DNA from: Butyribacter intestini
GTDB lineage: Bacteria > Bacillota > Clostridia > Lachnospirales > Lachnospiraceae
Assembly (NCBI GenBank): GCA_001414325.1
Contig: LLKB01000005.1
Coordinates: 784,912-848,911, forward strand
Reading direction: 5' to 3'
DNA length: 64,000 bases
How positions within the stretch are numbered: position 1 is the first letter of the stretch; every line of letters starts with the position of its first letter. The translations under genes and the position numbers were made by a program. The notes under the pieces were generated by a model. It made no database searches and had not been told where the DNA came from. It was given only the letters and a program-made list of their open reading frames with translations. Below are positions 18,302 through 27,628 of the stretch, piece by piece.

Positions 18302-18321
18302 AAAATAGCAGATTCATGTCA
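18302..18321. promoter_or_regulatory. Shared operator upstream of the uptake operon
   Basis: AAAATAGCAGATTCATGTCA here and AAAATAGCAGATTCATGACA at 24501-24520 differ at one base. Both precede minus-strand genes of the module, and this copy also lies in the divergent region of the AraC gene. It sits just upstream of TAATAT (18290-18285), the activator position. Probably the site of the AraC protein at 18380-19120. Confidence 0.65.
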
Positions 18322-18379
18322 TAATGTTAAATAATAACAATATTATATCAGATTTTAACACTATTTTAGGAGGAAAAAT

Positions 18380-19120
18380 ATGTCTTTATCAGAAGAATGG
18401 GTAAATACAGAACTCTCAAACAGCGAATTTGAAGTACTTCACCGAGCCCCTGATGTTGAATACTCTTTTTATAATTCAGTTAAAACGGGAGATATGGACG
18501 CCGTAATTGAAAATTGCAAGCAAGATGCTTTTATGAATTTAGAAGGAGCCGGTATTCTCTCACAAAATCCTCTCACAAATATAAAATATCACTTTGTTGT
18601 CACGACCGCAATGATTACAAGATATTGTATTGATGGAGGTCTTGAAGCGGAGCAGGCATATCGTCTAAGTGACTTTTATATACTAAAGATGGACTCCTGC
18701 AATACAATACGCCAGGTAGCTGACCTTCATCATGAAATGGCAAAAGATTTTACCGGCAAAATGGTTCTTTTTAAGAAAAGTTCAATTCTCTCAAAACCTG
18801 TTATGCAATGTGTAAACTATATATACAGCCATATCAAAGAACGTATCACAATATCCACTCTTGCTGATTACACAGGACTTTCTGAGAACTATCTTTCTCG
18901 CATATTCAAACAAAATCTTGGTGTTTCCATAAGTGATTACATTCGCGAAAAAAAGATAGAAAAAGCAACTCACCTGCTCCGCTATTCTGATAAATCACTA
19001 ATTGATATAGCTAATTATCTTTCCTTTTCGTCACAAAGCCATTTTATTAAAACATTTGAAAATTTCATGGGTATAACACCAAAGAAATATCGTGATAAAT
19101 ATTATAAATCAATGTGGTAA
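18380..19120 (+). CDS. AraC-family transcriptional regulator of the oligosaccharide module
   Basis: 246 residues. An N-terminal ~140-residue region without the classical cupin signature is followed by two helix-turn-helix motifs (ITISTLADYTGLSENYLSR near 160, SLIDIANYLSFSSQSHFIK near 210). AGGAGG precedes the ATG. Divergent from the binding-protein gene and followed by a terminator. It most likely binds the 20-bp sequence shared by the uptake and phosphorylase promoters. Confidence 0.88.
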   Translation: MSLSEEWVNTELSNSEFEVLHRAPDVEYSFYNSVKTGDMDAVIENCKQDAFMNLEGAGILSQNPLTNIKYHFVVTTAMITRYCIDGGLEAEQAYRLSDFYILKMDSCNTIRQVADLHHEMAKDFTGKMVLFKKSSILSKPVMQCVNYIYSHIKERITISTLADYTGLSENYLSRIFKQNLGVSISDYIREKKIEKATHLLRYSDKSLIDIANYLSFSSQSHFIKTFENFMGITPKKYRDKYYKSMW

Positions 19121-19144
19121 TAACGCATTTTCATTTCATAAAAA

Positions 19145-19180
19145 AAAGAGGAAATTAATCTTCACATCAATTTCCTCTTT
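19145..19180. terminator. Bidirectional terminator between AraC and GH94 genes
   Basis: 12-bp stem AAAGAGGAAATT / AATTTCCTCTTT with a 12-nt loop; A-run on the left and T-rich on the right, serving the two convergent genes. Confidence 0.85.
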
Positions 19181-19219
19181 TGCTTTTTAGGAATATCTTA
19201 TAAGATATTATCTCACATA

Positions 19220-21934
19220 CTATTTTATAAAAACATCAATTTCATGACATCGTTCACAGCTCATTTCTTCAATCCTTTTTTTCATTATTACTACTTTCTT
19301 TAAATCAGCAGACTCAAGCTCATTTCCGTCACATTCCACTCTTATTATTTTATTATACACCCCATTATTATCCTGTATATTATCAATGTCAGCGTGAATC
19401 GTAATCTTTAATGTCCTTCCTGAAAAATTAAGTTTTATTGCAGCTTTGCCATCTTTATCAAACTGCTCTGGAAGAAGTGCCGGTTTTATAACAAGATTTC
19501 CAAGTTCTCCTCTTACTCCAAAAACTTCTGTTATCATTGTAAGCATATACCAGCTTGCTGCACCCGTAAGATAGGCATACAATCCGCGTCCATCGTTATC
19601 AAAATACTCAGGTATTCCCGGATACATAATACTATTTTCAAAATCCATCGCACTATCAAGCAGATTTTTAAGCACCTTGTAACCCTCTTTTATGAAGCCT
19701 CTCTTGTATAATGCATTTGCATACATTACTGCCATATGTGAAAATACGGCTCCATTTTCTTTTTCACCATATGCAAATCCAAACATTCTTCCAAAATCAA
19801 ATTTTTCTTCTTTAAAATCTGTATTAAGACGGTATCCTCCAGCTTTCTTTTCATAGAGATATTTATCCGCACTGTTGCAAATCGCTTTTATCTGCTTTTC
19901 ATCTGCAATGCCACTCATTATCGCAAATACCTGGCTTGTAAGCATCATACGCACATCATCTTTTTTATAATACTCTACCTTTTTTCCATGATTATCATAA
20001 TAACCGTTAAACCACCCCGTATTGTCATCTTCTTTTATCCACTCATTTTCACGAATGTTTTTCATGAGCCAATCTGCTTTTTCTTCAAGATTTTCACATA
20101 TCATACTTATTTTTAATACAGCTGTTTCGCCACTTATATTGTGACAGCAAAGTTTACTATATTCAGAAAGAAGCTGCTGTTTTTTGTAAGGATTTTCGTA
20201 CAATTCCTTACCTTTTCTAAATAGACATTCCATCTCCTTTGCAACCTCAATAATTCGGATTCCGTCTGTACTTTCAATTTTTCTCAAATAATATGCTATA
20301 TCTTTTAAATTTCCCGCATATGCACATGTAAATGCGACACTTTCTCCCCTTTCCCATGCCATATCAAGTGCATCATTCCAATCTGCACCATGAAGTCTCA
20401 TTTCATTATGCTCTCCAACATCATAAAATGCACAAAGATTCTGCAAAAGTATATGCTCGATAACAGTTCCAAAATAATCGACACCACCAACTGTTTTCTG
20501 AGTATTTCCATCTTCAAATTTCCATTCATCATCGTGTGCTGTTCCTCTTAGTGACTGCCTGTCTTTAAAATATGACACCTTATCAAGAAGTATATCAAGA
20601 TCACCTGTCTGATCCATATAAAGTTTAGTTGTAACAAACGGCCAGTAAGCGTGATCCATCCATACACGTGTTATATTATTTCTGTCCGCTATAAACTTTC
20701 CCTGTCCATTTCCTATTATTGTTGCATTTGTTCCATCAATCCTCACACCACCATAATTAGAAACTATCATTTTGCGAACCATATCGGGCTCCATAACAAG
20801 GAGTGCAAGACAATCCTGCCACAAATCTCTCCAGCCTCTGCCACCCTTCCCATAATCATGATATGGCAGGAAAGAACATCCGTAAATTCTTCTGAGTATA
20901 GGCTGGAAGCATATCCATTTAAGATAATTATCAACTGCCTTGTCATTCATTTCAAAGTCTATATTAACTTTGTCTTTCCAATGTTTCTTTGTTTTTTCAA
21001 AACACTTTATAACATTTACTTTTGTTCTGTATAATGAAGTCCTTGATTCTATTGTGTCTTTTTGCGTTGTGACACCGGCAAGCATAATATAACCTGTTTT
21101 CTCACCCGCTTTTAATTTAATATTTCCAAAAGCAAAGGCTCCTGTCGATTCTTTTCCCTGAATTTTCGTTCCCGGATTTACACCTGTTTTTCCAGTTCTT
21201 ACAGCCTCCGGCATAAGAAAACTTCCACCCTCACCGATAAACATCTGATTTGTAGGATAAAATTCTTTCGGCTTTTCTCCATCATATTTTGAACCATATA
21301 CAAAATATGTAGTCTCATTTTTTCTATGACCTCTCTCATCAAATGATAAAACAGGTGCCACTTCTACTCCATATTCTTTTGTTTCTATTCTATGTAAAAG
21401 AGATGTTACATGTCTATGGTCTCTTAGATTGTCAGCACTTCTTCCATATATAGGAAGAGCTGCTATGGGTGTTATATCTATATCATTGTCAGAAATATTT
21501 TTCAATGTCACATACATAATCTCTATATTTTCATCAACAGGCACAAAAGACAACACTTCTGCTCTAATACCAAACTTTTTTGAAACTCTTGTAAGCCTCT
21601 GCCACATAAGACCAGCTTCTATCTTACTCTCATCCTGTTCCTTTGAAAATTTTTCAGCCTCCTGCATGGCAGATGCACCTGATACAGACCACATATTACT
21701 ACCATTTATCAGACACCAGAAATTTCTTCCATTTTTGTTATTATGCAGATTTTCGATACTTACAGGTTCAAACAGGAAATGATTCTGGTCTGTTTTTGAA
21801 TCACCTGCAAGTGTCGGAGTAATACTTGACTTTAACTCCTTTTCGCCTGCCAGCGGAAGATAAAGACCACTGTAATTTTCAGGATTTTCTATAACAAATG
21901 TTCCACTATTGTCCGTAAATTTTATTTTTCCCAT
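19220..21934 (-). CDS. GH94 glycoside phosphorylase of uncertain specificity (904 residues)
   Basis: Large cytoplasmic enzyme; no signal peptide. An N-terminal beta-sandwich (glycosyltransferase 36 type) is followed by an alpha-barrel with GRGWRDLWQDCLAL and the GADWNDALD motif, whose Asp is the GH94 general acid. The family cleaves beta-linked gluco-oligosaccharides with phosphate to give a sugar 1-phosphate. It is clearly diverged from the 804-residue neighbour: longer, with GRGWRD in place of GYRD and NNITRVWMDHAYWPF in the barrel. It could act on longer or differently linked (for example beta-1,2) oligoglucans; I cannot decide. It starts 19 nt after the neighbour. Confidence 0.82.
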   Translation of the reverse strand: MGKIKFTDNSGTFVIENPENYSGLYLPLAGEKELKSSITPTLAGDSKTDQNHFLFEPVSIENLHNNKNGRNFWCLINGSNMWSVSGASAMQEAEKFSKEQDESKIEAGLMWQRLTRVSKKFGIRAEVLSFVPVDENIEIMYVTLKNISDNDIDITPIAALPIYGRSADNLRDHRHVTSLLHRIETKEYGVEVAPVLSFDERGHRKNETTYFVYGSKYDGEKPKEFYPTNQMFIGEGGSFLMPEAVRTGKTGVNPGTKIQGKESTGAFAFGNIKLKAGEKTGYIMLAGVTTQKDTIESRTSLYRTKVNVIKCFEKTKKHWKDKVNIDFEMNDKAVDNYLKWICFQPILRRIYGCSFLPYHDYGKGGRGWRDLWQDCLALLVMEPDMVRKMIVSNYGGVRIDGTNATIIGNGQGKFIADRNNITRVWMDHAYWPFVTTKLYMDQTGDLDILLDKVSYFKDRQSLRGTAHDDEWKFEDGNTQKTVGGVDYFGTVIEHILLQNLCAFYDVGEHNEMRLHGADWNDALDMAWERGESVAFTCAYAGNLKDIAYYLRKIESTDGIRIIEVAKEMECLFRKGKELYENPYKKQQLLSEYSKLCCHNISGETAVLKISMICENLEEKADWLMKNIRENEWIKEDDNTGWFNGYYDNHGKKVEYYKKDDVRMMLTSQVFAIMSGIADEKQIKAICNSADKYLYEKKAGGYRLNTDFKEEKFDFGRMFGFAYGEKENGAVFSHMAVMYANALYKRGFIKEGYKVLKNLLDSAMDFENSIMYPGIPEYFDNDGRGLYAYLTGAASWYMLTMITEVFGVRGELGNLVIKPALLPEQFDKDGKAAIKLNFSGRTLKITIHADIDNIQDNNGVYNKIIRVECDGNELESADLKKVVIMKKRIEEMSCERCHEIDVFIK

Positions 21935-21953
21935 TTATAAATTCCTCCTGTTC

Positions 21954-24368
21954 CTATGACATATAAAGTTCTATTTCTGTATTTTCCGTAAGCATATCTT
22001 CCGTCACATAGTTTCCTTCAACTTCTTTTCCATTTACTATCATTTTTTTGCAGCCGCTCTGGACATGACCCGGATTTTTAACAACAATATGAAGCCGGCT
22101 TCCTCTAAAACTTTTTGTAATCTCAAATTTTTCCCACTTTTCAGGAATTGAAGGTTCAATATGAAGTCCTCTAAAGTCAGGACGCATACCCAGTATTCCC
22201 TCTACACATCCAACCATTACAGTGGATGCTGTTCCTGTGAGCCAGTGAACATGTGAACGCCCAAAATTTGGACTTGCTTTTCCTTCAGTAAACTGTCCAT
22301 AGCAATATGGTTCAAGCACTCTCGTCTCAGCTCTGTCATTCTGTGCTGCCGGTGAATTCTCCATAAAATATTCAAATGCCCTGTCACCATGCTTCAACAA
22401 TGCCTCTGCAAGTATAAGCCACCCCTGTGACTGTGAGAAAATTCCTGAATTTTCTTTTGTTCCGGCATTATATATAACCGCTAAAGCTCCTGGAAATGCT
22501 TCTGCATGATATGGCGGATCCATAAGAATAGCACCGTATTCCGTATTCAATCTGTCATATACGCTGTTCATTATAACCTCACCCTGCTCTTCATCTGCAA
22601 CCTTGCTGATTACAGCCCAGCTCTGTGGGTTAAGCCACATATTCGCCTCTGCATCTGTACGCTTGCCGATAACATTTCCTTCTTCTGTAAATCCTCTTAT
22701 AAAACGATCCTCGTCATAGCAGATTTTCTGAATAATCTTTCCGAGTTCTTCCTGCTGTTTGTCAAGCTGTTTTACATAGTTATCATCATTTTTATATTCA
22801 GCAAACTTTCTAAGTATTGTCATTGCATAATAATACTGCATTGCAACAAACGAAGATTCTCCGTCTTTTCCAAGTCTTAAGCAGTCATTCCAGTCTGCAT
22901 AAAGACCAGCCGGCATTCCATGTTTTCCAAGATGCTCAGCAGAAAATTTAACTGCACGCTGTAAATGCTCATATACTGTTGCTTCATCTTTGTTTGCAAA
23001 AGGAATAACCTCATCTAAAAATTCCATGTTTCCTGTTTCAGAAATATATTTATAAACTGTAGGGAATAACCATAAAGCATCATCAGCACGATATGCCGGA
23101 TGTCCTGTCTCCTGAACATAAGATGTATCATCAGGTGTGTCCTCATGTCCCGGATTGTGTGTAAATTTTACAAGTGGAAGTCCTCCACCATTGTCAACCT
23201 GAGCCGAAAGCATAAATCTTATTTTCTCTACTGCCATTTCCGGGGCAAGATGTATAATTCCCTGAATATCCTGTACTGTATCACGATAACCATATCCATT
23301 TCTAAGACCACAATATGTAAATGATGCAGCCCTTGACCATATAAATGTCATAAAACAATTATATGCATTCCATGTATTTATCATTGTATTAAATTCCTCG
23401 CTTGGTGTCTTAACTTGGAATTTTTCCAGTTTCCCATGCCAGAATTTCTTTAACTCAACAAGTTCTTTTTCACATAAATTTTCATTTTCATCATATCTTG
23501 CAATTATCTTTGCCGCTTCATCATCGTACTTCATTCCAACAATAAAAATAACTTCCTTTGTCTCGCCCGGTGCAAGTTCAAGTAGTGTTGTTAAAGCACC
23601 ACAGCCGTTTTCATTGTAATTTCCCTTATTATCAAGACTACCGTTAATAACACCAATCGGATTTGAATAATCATGGTATCTTCCTAAAAATCCCTCTTTA
23701 CTTCCACACCATGATGAAACCTTCTGACCTGCCATTCCTAAGAATCTCATTGAAACATTTTTATTGTCAATATATTCGTCTTCTTTTAAAGCATCAAGAT
23801 TTCCATGAACATGATGCATTACACGATTTTGCGAAAAATGTGTCGATGTAATAAACTGTGAATACTGAAGATTCACCTGATCCTGCTCGTAATTGCAATT
23901 ATTTGTAAACTCAGCATAACCTGTTATATTTAATTTTCTATTTTTTTCTGAATTGTTTGTAACCTTTAAATCCCATACTTCATAAGATTTATCAAGCGGT
24001 ACATAATAAAGTGCTTCTGAGCTTATACCTGAATATTTTGCAATCATTCTTGTATAAGCTGTTCCATGATGACATTCGCTCTTGTATTCATCCAAATCTT
24101 TTCCAACCGGCTGCCATGATGCGGACCAATAATCTTTTGAGTCATTGTCCCTGATATAAATATATCTTCCCGGTTCATCAAACTGATTAAATACATATCT
24201 TAAAATTCTGCCGTTTGCACCTGATTTTTCAAAGCTGTATCCCCCCGCATTGTTTGAAATAATCGCACCATATTCAGGTGAACCAAGATAATTTACCCAA
24301 GGTGCCGGTGTATCAGGTCTTGTAATAACATACTCCCTTTTTTCATTATCGAAATAGCCGTATCTCAT
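21954..24368 (-). CDS. cbpA: GH94 cellobiose-phosphorylase-like enzyme
   Basis: 804 residues, close to the ~810 of characterised cellobiose phosphorylases. The opening (MRYGYFDNEKREYVITRP) and the following AGGYSFEKSG block match that family. GLRNGYGYRDTVQD and YADWNDCLRLG (general-acid Asp) are present. Expected reaction: cellobiose plus phosphate to glucose 1-phosphate plus glucose in the cytoplasm. It could alternatively be a cellobionate or related disaccharide phosphorylase. First gene of the phosphorylase operon; GAGGAGC ribosome site. The operator shared with the uptake operon lies 130 bp upstream. Confidence 0.82.
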   Translation of the reverse strand: MRYGYFDNEKREYVITRPDTPAPWVNYLGSPEYGAIISNNAGGYSFEKSGANGRILRYVFNQFDEPGRYIYIRDNDSKDYWSASWQPVGKDLDEYKSECHHGTAYTRMIAKYSGISSEALYYVPLDKSYEVWDLKVTNNSEKNRKLNITGYAEFTNNCNYEQDQVNLQYSQFITSTHFSQNRVMHHVHGNLDALKEDEYIDNKNVSMRFLGMAGQKVSSWCGSKEGFLGRYHDYSNPIGVINGSLDNKGNYNENGCGALTTLLELAPGETKEVIFIVGMKYDDEAAKIIARYDENENLCEKELVELKKFWHGKLEKFQVKTPSEEFNTMINTWNAYNCFMTFIWSRAASFTYCGLRNGYGYRDTVQDIQGIIHLAPEMAVEKIRFMLSAQVDNGGGLPLVKFTHNPGHEDTPDDTSYVQETGHPAYRADDALWLFPTVYKYISETGNMEFLDEVIPFANKDEATVYEHLQRAVKFSAEHLGKHGMPAGLYADWNDCLRLGKDGESSFVAMQYYYAMTILRKFAEYKNDDNYVKQLDKQQEELGKIIQKICYDEDRFIRGFTEEGNVIGKRTDAEANMWLNPQSWAVISKVADEEQGEVIMNSVYDRLNTEYGAILMDPPYHAEAFPGALAVIYNAGTKENSGIFSQSQGWLILAEALLKHGDRAFEYFMENSPAAQNDRAETRVLEPYCYGQFTEGKASPNFGRSHVHWLTGTASTVMVGCVEGILGMRPDFRGLHIEPSIPEKWEKFEITKSFRGSRLHIVVKNPGHVQSGCKKMIVNGKEVEGNYVTEDMLTENTEIELYMS

Positions 24369-24500
24369 TTTGCTCCTCTTTTCTGCATATAAATAATTTT
24401 CTCATTGCATTTTCTGTATCATGTATGCACGACACAAAACTTAATATCTTTTTACAAAATATAACTGATTCATAAAAAAATATATACAATATTTTTCATT

Positions 24501-24520
24501 AAAATAGCAGATTCATGACA
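24501..24520. promoter_or_regulatory. Shared operator upstream of the GH94 operon
   Basis: 19 of 20 bases match the site at 18302-18321, in the same orientation relative to the regulated minus-strand genes. An AT-rich -10 candidate TATATA lies at 24486-24481. Supports one regulon for uptake and phosphorolysis. Confidence 0.65.
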
Positions 24521-24592
24521 TACCTTTTTTATATAATATGTTACACAGCTGATGTGACATATACGAGGACTTCTCAGGCTCCAAAAAGATTT

Positions 24593-24655
24593 GTAAATAC
24601 AAGACATACCGAAATTCCCGATACACGATACCTCAGTATAGAAGTTGAAATATAA
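24593..24655 (+). pseudogene. 3-prime remnant of a GHKL sensor kinase gene
   Basis: Twenty codons plus stop read VNTRHTEIPDTRYLSIEVEI. The intact kinase at 13127-14437 ends VENTTHTETSDIRYLSIEVEI, one residue longer. The DNA match continues past the stop into the 117-bp repeat. Upstream (24541-24590) no further kinase sequence is recognisable. Shows that a kinase once sat convergent to the sigma-factor operon here. Confidence 0.8.
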
Positions 24656-24745
24656 CTAACTGCCATCTACCGTTCCCTAAACATCTGCACGAGCAGGATT
24701 ATAAAGGATACACCCCAAAGAACAACAGCAGGCAAAAGATTGAAA
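24629..24745 (+). repeat. 117-bp direct repeat, right copy
   Basis: Near-identical to 14411-14527 (3 mismatches, no gaps). Here the membrane gene on the minus strand is intact and the kinase is lost, the reverse of the left copy. Confidence 0.9.
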
Positions 24746-25266
24746 CTGCATGAGCTCTTTACCCCATCGTTTAGATAAGTTACCGCAAAATGGCTTAATT
24801 TCAAAGCGTTTGGTACTTCCACCGACAGCTTGCTCACATAGACTGACGGCTGTATAAGCCTGTCCACAAAATAATACTGCAAAAAGATAGTTACAGCATA
24901 CGAAATCACATAAAATCCTCTGCTCTTTTTGTATTGTTTCATATTAAAAAGCTGTTTTACCAAAAACAATCCACAAAGCAAAATGCTGAGCCACAAAGTC
25001 ACAAACGAAACATAAAACGAACTATTTTCATATAAATTTCCTATTTCCAAAAACAGCTTGTCTGCCTTGACATATCTGCTGCTGCCCGCAAATATATATG
25101 CACCTGTGATAAGATAAAGTCCTGCCGCAGCCATCAACATATACATTGCCATTATCCTTATTCCAAACTTTTTTGCAAATCTTAATTCTGTTTTCTTAAC
25201 TTCGGGTGACATTGATACCCGAAGAATATTTTCAAACTGCTCGTCCGTTATTTTTAAATCATTCAT
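24667..25266 (-). CDS. Membrane protein paired with ECF sigma factor
   Basis: 199 residues from ATG 25266, chosen because GGAGG lies 6 nt upstream; the frame extends further to 25290, overlapping the sigma gene. A cytoplasmic N-terminus of ~35 residues (ITDEQFENILRVSMSPEVKKTELRF) is followed by four membrane segments. Position 14 nt after a sigma factor and the soluble head suggest an anti-sigma or accessory role, but no anti-sigma domain is recognised. Its 3-prime end is duplicated at 14445-14527. Confidence 0.72.
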   Translation of the reverse strand: MNDLKITDEQFENILRVSMSPEVKKTELRFAKKFGIRIMAMYMLMAAAGLYLITGAYIFAGSSRYVKADKLFLEIGNLYENSSFYVSFVTLWLSILLCGLFLVKQLFNMKQYKKSRGFYVISYAVTIFLQYYFVDRLIQPSVYVSKLSVEVPNALKLSHFAVTYLNDGVKSSCSFNLLPAVVLWGVSFIILLVQMFRER

Positions 25267-25280
25267 ATTAATCCTCCATT

Positions 25281-25829
25281 CTATTTCCAAGCGGACTCAA
25301 TCTTGTGCTTCAATATTTTCTTTGCCTTAATAAGCCTGCTCTTAACGGTACTCTCCGGTATCTCGCACAATGCCGCAATATCTTTTATCTTCATATCTGC
25401 CGTGTAATAAAGATACACTACTATCCTGTATTTTTCGGGTAGTTCTCTCACCTGACTCTGAACAAACCTTATAAGTTCATTTTTTATTGCCGTATCCTCC
25501 GGACTGTTATCCTGTTCACCGGCAAAATTCGCATAATCAAAAATCTGAAATTCATTTTCCATATGCACTTCATAACTTTCCTGCTTTGCAATCCTCTTTC
25601 TCCACGCATATTTTCTTTTCCTGTTTTTCCATAGATTTATGGCAGTAGAGATTGCCCATGCTTTTACATTTTCTGACATATCAAGCTTTTTGTAATGCTC
25701 AACAAGTCTGAGCATAGTGTCCTGATAAAGTTCCCATGCAAGTTCACTGTCGTTGGTGGTTATCTTGCAAAACTTCATCAGAGTTTCACCATATTTTAAA
25801 ATAAATTGTTCAAGTTCTTCTTTTTTCAT
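25281..25829 (-). CDS. ECF-type RNA polymerase sigma factor
   Basis: 182 residues from ATG 25829 (AGGAT upstream); the frame opens further upstream at a GTG at 25862 with no ribosome site. Region 2 (DSELAWELYQDTMLRLVEHY, then KAWAISTAINLWKNRKRK) and region 4 (LPEKYRIVVYLYYTADMKI ... PESTVKSRLIKAK) are clear. It directs polymerase to a small set of promoters, controlled by the downstream membrane protein. A 128-bp piece of this gene is duplicated in the scar at 14524-14651. Confidence 0.9.
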   Translation of the reverse strand: MKKEELEQFILKYGETLMKFCKITTNDSELAWELYQDTMLRLVEHYKKLDMSENVKAWAISTAINLWKNRKRKYAWRKRIAKQESYEVHMENEFQIFDYANFAGEQDNSPEDTAIKNELIRFVQSQVRELPEKYRIVVYLYYTADMKIKDIAALCEIPESTVKSRLIKAKKILKHKIESAWK

Positions 25830-26012
25830 ATTTAATATCCTGTAAATTTTAAATTCCGACACAAGTTTAACATCTGTATAACGAATAATTATTTTTTCTT
25901 TGTACTATCGAAAAACTTGCGAGCGAATATTTACCTTTCCAAATCATGTTTTATCTGTGCTTCTATATATTATATTGTAATGAGTCAGCAGAAAGTTTAA
26001 AAAATATAAAAA

Positions 26013-26047
26013 ATACACACCAAAAAAATTAAATCTCCAGTGTGTAT
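26013..26047 (-). terminator. Terminator after the esterase gene
   Basis: ATACACAC / GTGTGTAT stem with a 19-nt loop; on the minus strand a long T-rich run follows. Lies between the esterase stop and the sigma-factor start. The rest of 25830-26138 shows no gene. Confidence 0.6.
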
Positions 26048-26138
26048 CTTCTATATACTTAGTTTTAAAATTTATCATTATTTATATCTTTTAAATGTTG
26101 TTCGCAATACTTTTGAACCATATCTATAAATTCATCTG

Positions 26139-27194
26139 CTATCCTATGCAACTAAAAACTTTTCCATCCAATCTCCCAATATATTCTTCCAGTTCCTCCG
26201 CCATTTCATATGCCTCCGGTATTCTTAAGTGTCCAGGTGTTCCCATGCCGTTTCTTTTAAAGACATATTGCGTTATCTTTTTATCATCCATATTTTTTAC
26301 AACCTGTGCTATCGCATCGTCCCATGATTCATCATGGTTTAACAGTGTCGTACAGCATATTATGTAGGCTTCACTATATACACTCCTCAATTTTCTCAAA
26401 AAATTCATATAGTGTTCCCGCCATTTTCTTGCCTGCGGATGACAGTACTCTTCTTTCATATAATCTTCCGGATGACAGTCATTCTGTCCTACGGCAACGA
26501 TTACGACCTGTGGTATGTACTCACTAAAATCCCACTCGCTCATGCGGCTAAGCCTTGTATTATAATGTACTTTATTCCATACTGTCTCCATTCCTATCTG
26601 CTCCGGTTCGTGATACCAGCCCTCGCCATCCATAAGTGCGATTCCTCCCTGAGCAATGTCATGTATCTGTGCCCCCAGTTTTCTTGCCAAAATCCAGCCA
26701 TAAGAATAGTAACTGTTTGAATAACCACCCTCATGCTCCGGGTCTTCCTTTCCAACAAAGTCAACGGCCTCCGATACCTCTCCTGCTGATACAGAGTCTC
26801 CATACACCTCTATTCTTTTGTCAGTTTTCTTTGGAAGTTCGAGGAGTTTCTCGCCATCTTCTATCTCATAACCAAGAATTGTCACTTCATGACATGAATC
26901 CTGTCTCTTAAAAAATAATACATGGTGAACGCCTGTCTCATTTTCATTCACTCGTACTTCAATCTTAGTTTCTCCCTCTTTTTTTATGTAGAAGCGTGAC
27001 TGCACATTGTCAAGAATACAGCCAAGATAATTCTGCCAATATTCATTTTTATTTTTCACATGGATTTTTAATGTATTTCCCGTAAATTTAAACTCTGACG
27101 ATGTGCATGGAAATATCCATGTTGGTTCTTTTGGCACACTCCAGTCTATGCGTCCCGTATATCTTATCTTTTCACTATCTGCACTTATCCACAT
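26139..27194 (-). CDS. SGNH esterase, carbohydrate esterase family 2-like
   Basis: 351 residues, no signal peptide, so cytoplasmic. An N-terminal beta-jelly-roll (~1-120, RYTGRIDW ... NYLGCILDN) precedes an SGNH hydrolase with YGDSVSAGE (nucleophile Ser), VAVGQNDCH, and a C-terminal GHLRIPEA His. This two-domain order is that of CE2 acetyl esterases, which deacetylate xylan or gluco/manno-oligosaccharides. Catalytic Asp before the His is not obvious, as in other CE2 enzymes. It would deacetylate imported oligosaccharides before phosphorolysis (inference). GGGAGG precedes the ATG. Single-gene unit with its own terminator. Confidence 0.8.
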   Translation of the reverse strand: MWISADSEKIRYTGRIDWSVPKEPTWIFPCTSSEFKFTGNTLKIHVKNKNEYWQNYLGCILDNVQSRFYIKKEGETKIEVRVNENETGVHHVLFFKRQDSCHEVTILGYEIEDGEKLLELPKKTDKRIEVYGDSVSAGEVSEAVDFVGKEDPEHEGGYSNSYYSYGWILARKLGAQIHDIAQGGIALMDGEGWYHEPEQIGMETVWNKVHYNTRLSRMSEWDFSEYIPQVVIVAVGQNDCHPEDYMKEEYCHPQARKWREHYMNFLRKLRSVYSEAYIICCTTLLNHDESWDDAIAQVVKNMDDKKITQYVFKRNGMGTPGHLRIPEAYEMAEELEEYIGRLDGKVFSCIG

Positions 27195-27535
27195 TTTTCG
27201 TCCTCCCCTTTATGAAATGTACTCTCTGTATCTCCTCAAATCAAATACTTTCGAGAGTGCATGAAATATATTTCCAATCTTACCCATTAATAATACATTT
27301 CAACTTAAATCACTCTTCTGTATAACTTTAATTATTTGTTTGCATTTTCATTTAAAGTTAATTTAATTATAATCATTTTTACTAAATAGTCAATATTTTA
27401 AGTTAATTTATTTGTATTCTGCAATTTATTTAAGTAACAATTTGATAATCTATTCATATATCAATGCCATATATCACACATACGATATATATATTACACA
27501 TATACTTTGAGATTGTTATATAATATTTTATAAGT

Positions 27536-27622
27536 AAAAAAATGTATGCTGAAATGGAGTTTAGTTTGAAAGGCAAAACCTTTCACACTATGCACAAAAA
27601 AATGTGTGCTGAATGGAGTTTA
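27536..27622 (+). repeat. Tandem leader repeat before DUF1275 gene (dispersed repeat copy 1)
   Basis: Two ~27-bp units, 27536-27562 and 27596-27622, both A-run, ATGTRTGCTGAA, TGGAGTTTA. The intervening part forms GAAAGG/CCTTTC and the second unit GCACA/TGTGC hairpins. The second unit supplies the ribosome site of the gene. The same pattern recurs upstream of pstC and of the Big_2/LRR gene. The remaining 27195-27535 is AT-rich with no recognisable gene. Confidence 0.65.
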
Positions 27623-27628
27623 TATAAA

